This document shows, piece after piece, positions 4,961 to 5,636 of a DNA stretch of 5,636 nt (position 1 is its first letter; the number at the start of each line of letters is the position of its first letter). The notes under the pieces are model-generated. The model was not told the origin of the DNA. It worked only from the letters and a program-made list of their open reading frames with translations, and did no database searches. The position numbers and the translations under genes are program-made. This DNA is from Halobacteriales archaeon SW_9_67_24 (GTDB taxonomy: Archaea; Halobacteriota; Halobacteria; Halobacteriales; Halococcaceae). The DNA lies in the NCBI GenBank assembly GCA_003022685.1, contig PXSV01000043.1:1036-6671 (forward strand). Direction: 5' to 3'.

Positions 4961-5636
4961 ATGGTCGTTCCCCTCGCGATGGACTGGCAGGACCTCCTGT
5001 TCGCCAACTGGCCCGTCGATCCCGATGTCGTGGATGCGCACCTCCCGGACACGCTCGACGTCGACACCCATGACGGAAGCGCGTGGCTCTCGGTCGTCCC
5101 GTTCACGAACGCGGCCGTCCGTCCCCGTGGACTTCCCGCCCAGCTCGGCGTCGATCTCCCCGAACTCAACCTCCGAACCTACGTCACCTGCGAGGGCACC
5201 CCCAGTGTGTACTTCTTCAGCCTCGACGCCGAGGGCGTACTCGGGGTGCTCGGCGCGCGCCTCTTTCACCACCTTCCGTACTACTACGCCCGGATGTCCC
5301 ACCGCCGGAGCGAGAGCGGTGCGTCGCGGTTCGAGAGTCGCCGACTCCACCCTGGCGCGCGACCGGTGGAGTTCGCCGCCACCTACGAACCCGCGGGCGA
5401 GCGGTTCGACCCGAAATCGGATTCGCTCGCGGCGTTCCTGACCGAGCGATTCCGCTTTCACACCGAAGCCCCCGACGGCACGATACGGTACTCGACGGTC
5501 GAACACGATCCGTGGCCGCTCTATCCCGCAACGGTCAGAATCGACGAGAACACCCTGTTTCGGGCGAACGGGTTCGCCGACCCGGCGGGTGAGCCGGTTC
5601 ACTACTACAGCCCTGGCGTCGAGATCACCGCCTCGG
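4961..5636 (+). CDS. DUF2071 (YqjF-like) family protein, 3' end outside window
   Basis: The frame runs from ATG 4961 to the window end (225 codons visible, no stop). It matches DUF2071/YqjF in order: DWQDLLFANWPVDPDVVDAHLP near the N-terminus, then LDVDTHDGSAWLSVVPF, VRPRGLP, LPELNLRTYV, GTPSVYFFSLDA, ARLFHHLPYYYARM and, towards the end, FLTERFRFHT and HDPWPLYPA. These W-P-V, RTYV, YFFSLD and LPYY blocks are family hallmarks as I remember them. Members are usually around 230-250 residues, so only a short C-terminal part is missing. The biochemical function is unknown. ATG 4979 (MDWQDLL) in the same frame is an alternative start; the upstream extension to GTG 4874 is arginine-rich and unlike the rest of the protein. 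No Shine-Dalgarno or clear TATA box was found. It diverges from dnaK across a 202-bp gap, which is conserved context only if seen in relatives. Confidence 0.88.
   Translation, partial: MVVPLAMDWQDLLFANWPVDPDVVDAHLPDTLDVDTHDGSAWLSVVPFTNAAVRPRGLPAQLGVDLPELNLRTYVTCEGTPSVYFFSLDAEGVLGVLGARLFHHLPYYYARMSHRRSESGASRFESRRLHPGARPVEFAATYEPAGERFDPKSDSLAAFLTERFRFHTEAPDGTIRYSTVEHDPWPLYPATVRIDENTLFRANGFADPAGEPVHYYSPGVEITAS

Noticed and set aside
4808..5602. 264-codon minus-strand open frame opposite the DUF2071 gene
   Set aside because: Its product is arginine-rich and basic, unlike haloarchaeal proteins, whereas the plus-strand frame carries clear DUF2071 motif blocks.

Overview
The window looks like chromosomal DNA from a halophilic archaeon (class Halobacteria). 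GC content is high, the predicted proteins are strongly acidic, and most genes lack a Shine-Dalgarno sequence and have A/T-rich TATA-like boxes roughly 25-35 nt before the start codon, as expected for leaderless or short-leader haloarchaeal transcripts. The Hsp70 also lacks the roughly 25-residue N-terminal insertion of the E. coli protein, as archaeal and Gram-positive DnaKs do. The genus cannot be resolved by eye.

Layout, left to right. (1) Positions 1-710, plus strand: the C-terminal part of a large helical protein that I tentatively assign to the Rieske-domain-associated family; its N-terminus is off the window. (2) Positions 711-1073: a 363-bp non-coding gap between two converging genes. 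It is unusually rich in perfect palindromes: a GC-rich hairpin, three 21-nt triloop palindromes of identical architecture, an 82-nt two-tier palindrome with 17-bp outer arms, and a weak hairpin next to the last stop codon. (3) Positions 1074-1942, minus strand: a two-gene operon, DUF211 protein followed by a VIT1/CCC1-like membrane transporter, joined by an ATGA stop/start overlap. (4) Positions 2025-2654, minus strand: a VapB-type ribbon-helix-helix antitoxin and VapC-type PIN toxin, with directly abutting stop and start codons and a palindromic candidate operator. (5) Positions 2821-4758, minus strand: complete dnaK with a clear promoter. (6) Positions 4961-5636, plus strand: a DUF2071 (YqjF-like) gene divergent from dnaK and cut by the window end.

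Five minus-strand genes thus run in series (dnaK, vapB, vapC, DUF211, VIT1-like) but probably form three transcription units, because promoter-like boxes precede dnaK, vapB and DUF211. DnaK is the housekeeping ATP-dependent chaperone; no grpE or dnaJ is present in the window, and the VapBC pair sits directly downstream of dnaK. The DUF211/VIT1-like pair suggests a small metal-handling module. The least explained part is the palindrome cluster at 751-982, whose arm sequences differ from one hairpin to the next while pairing is preserved, which points to selection on structure.
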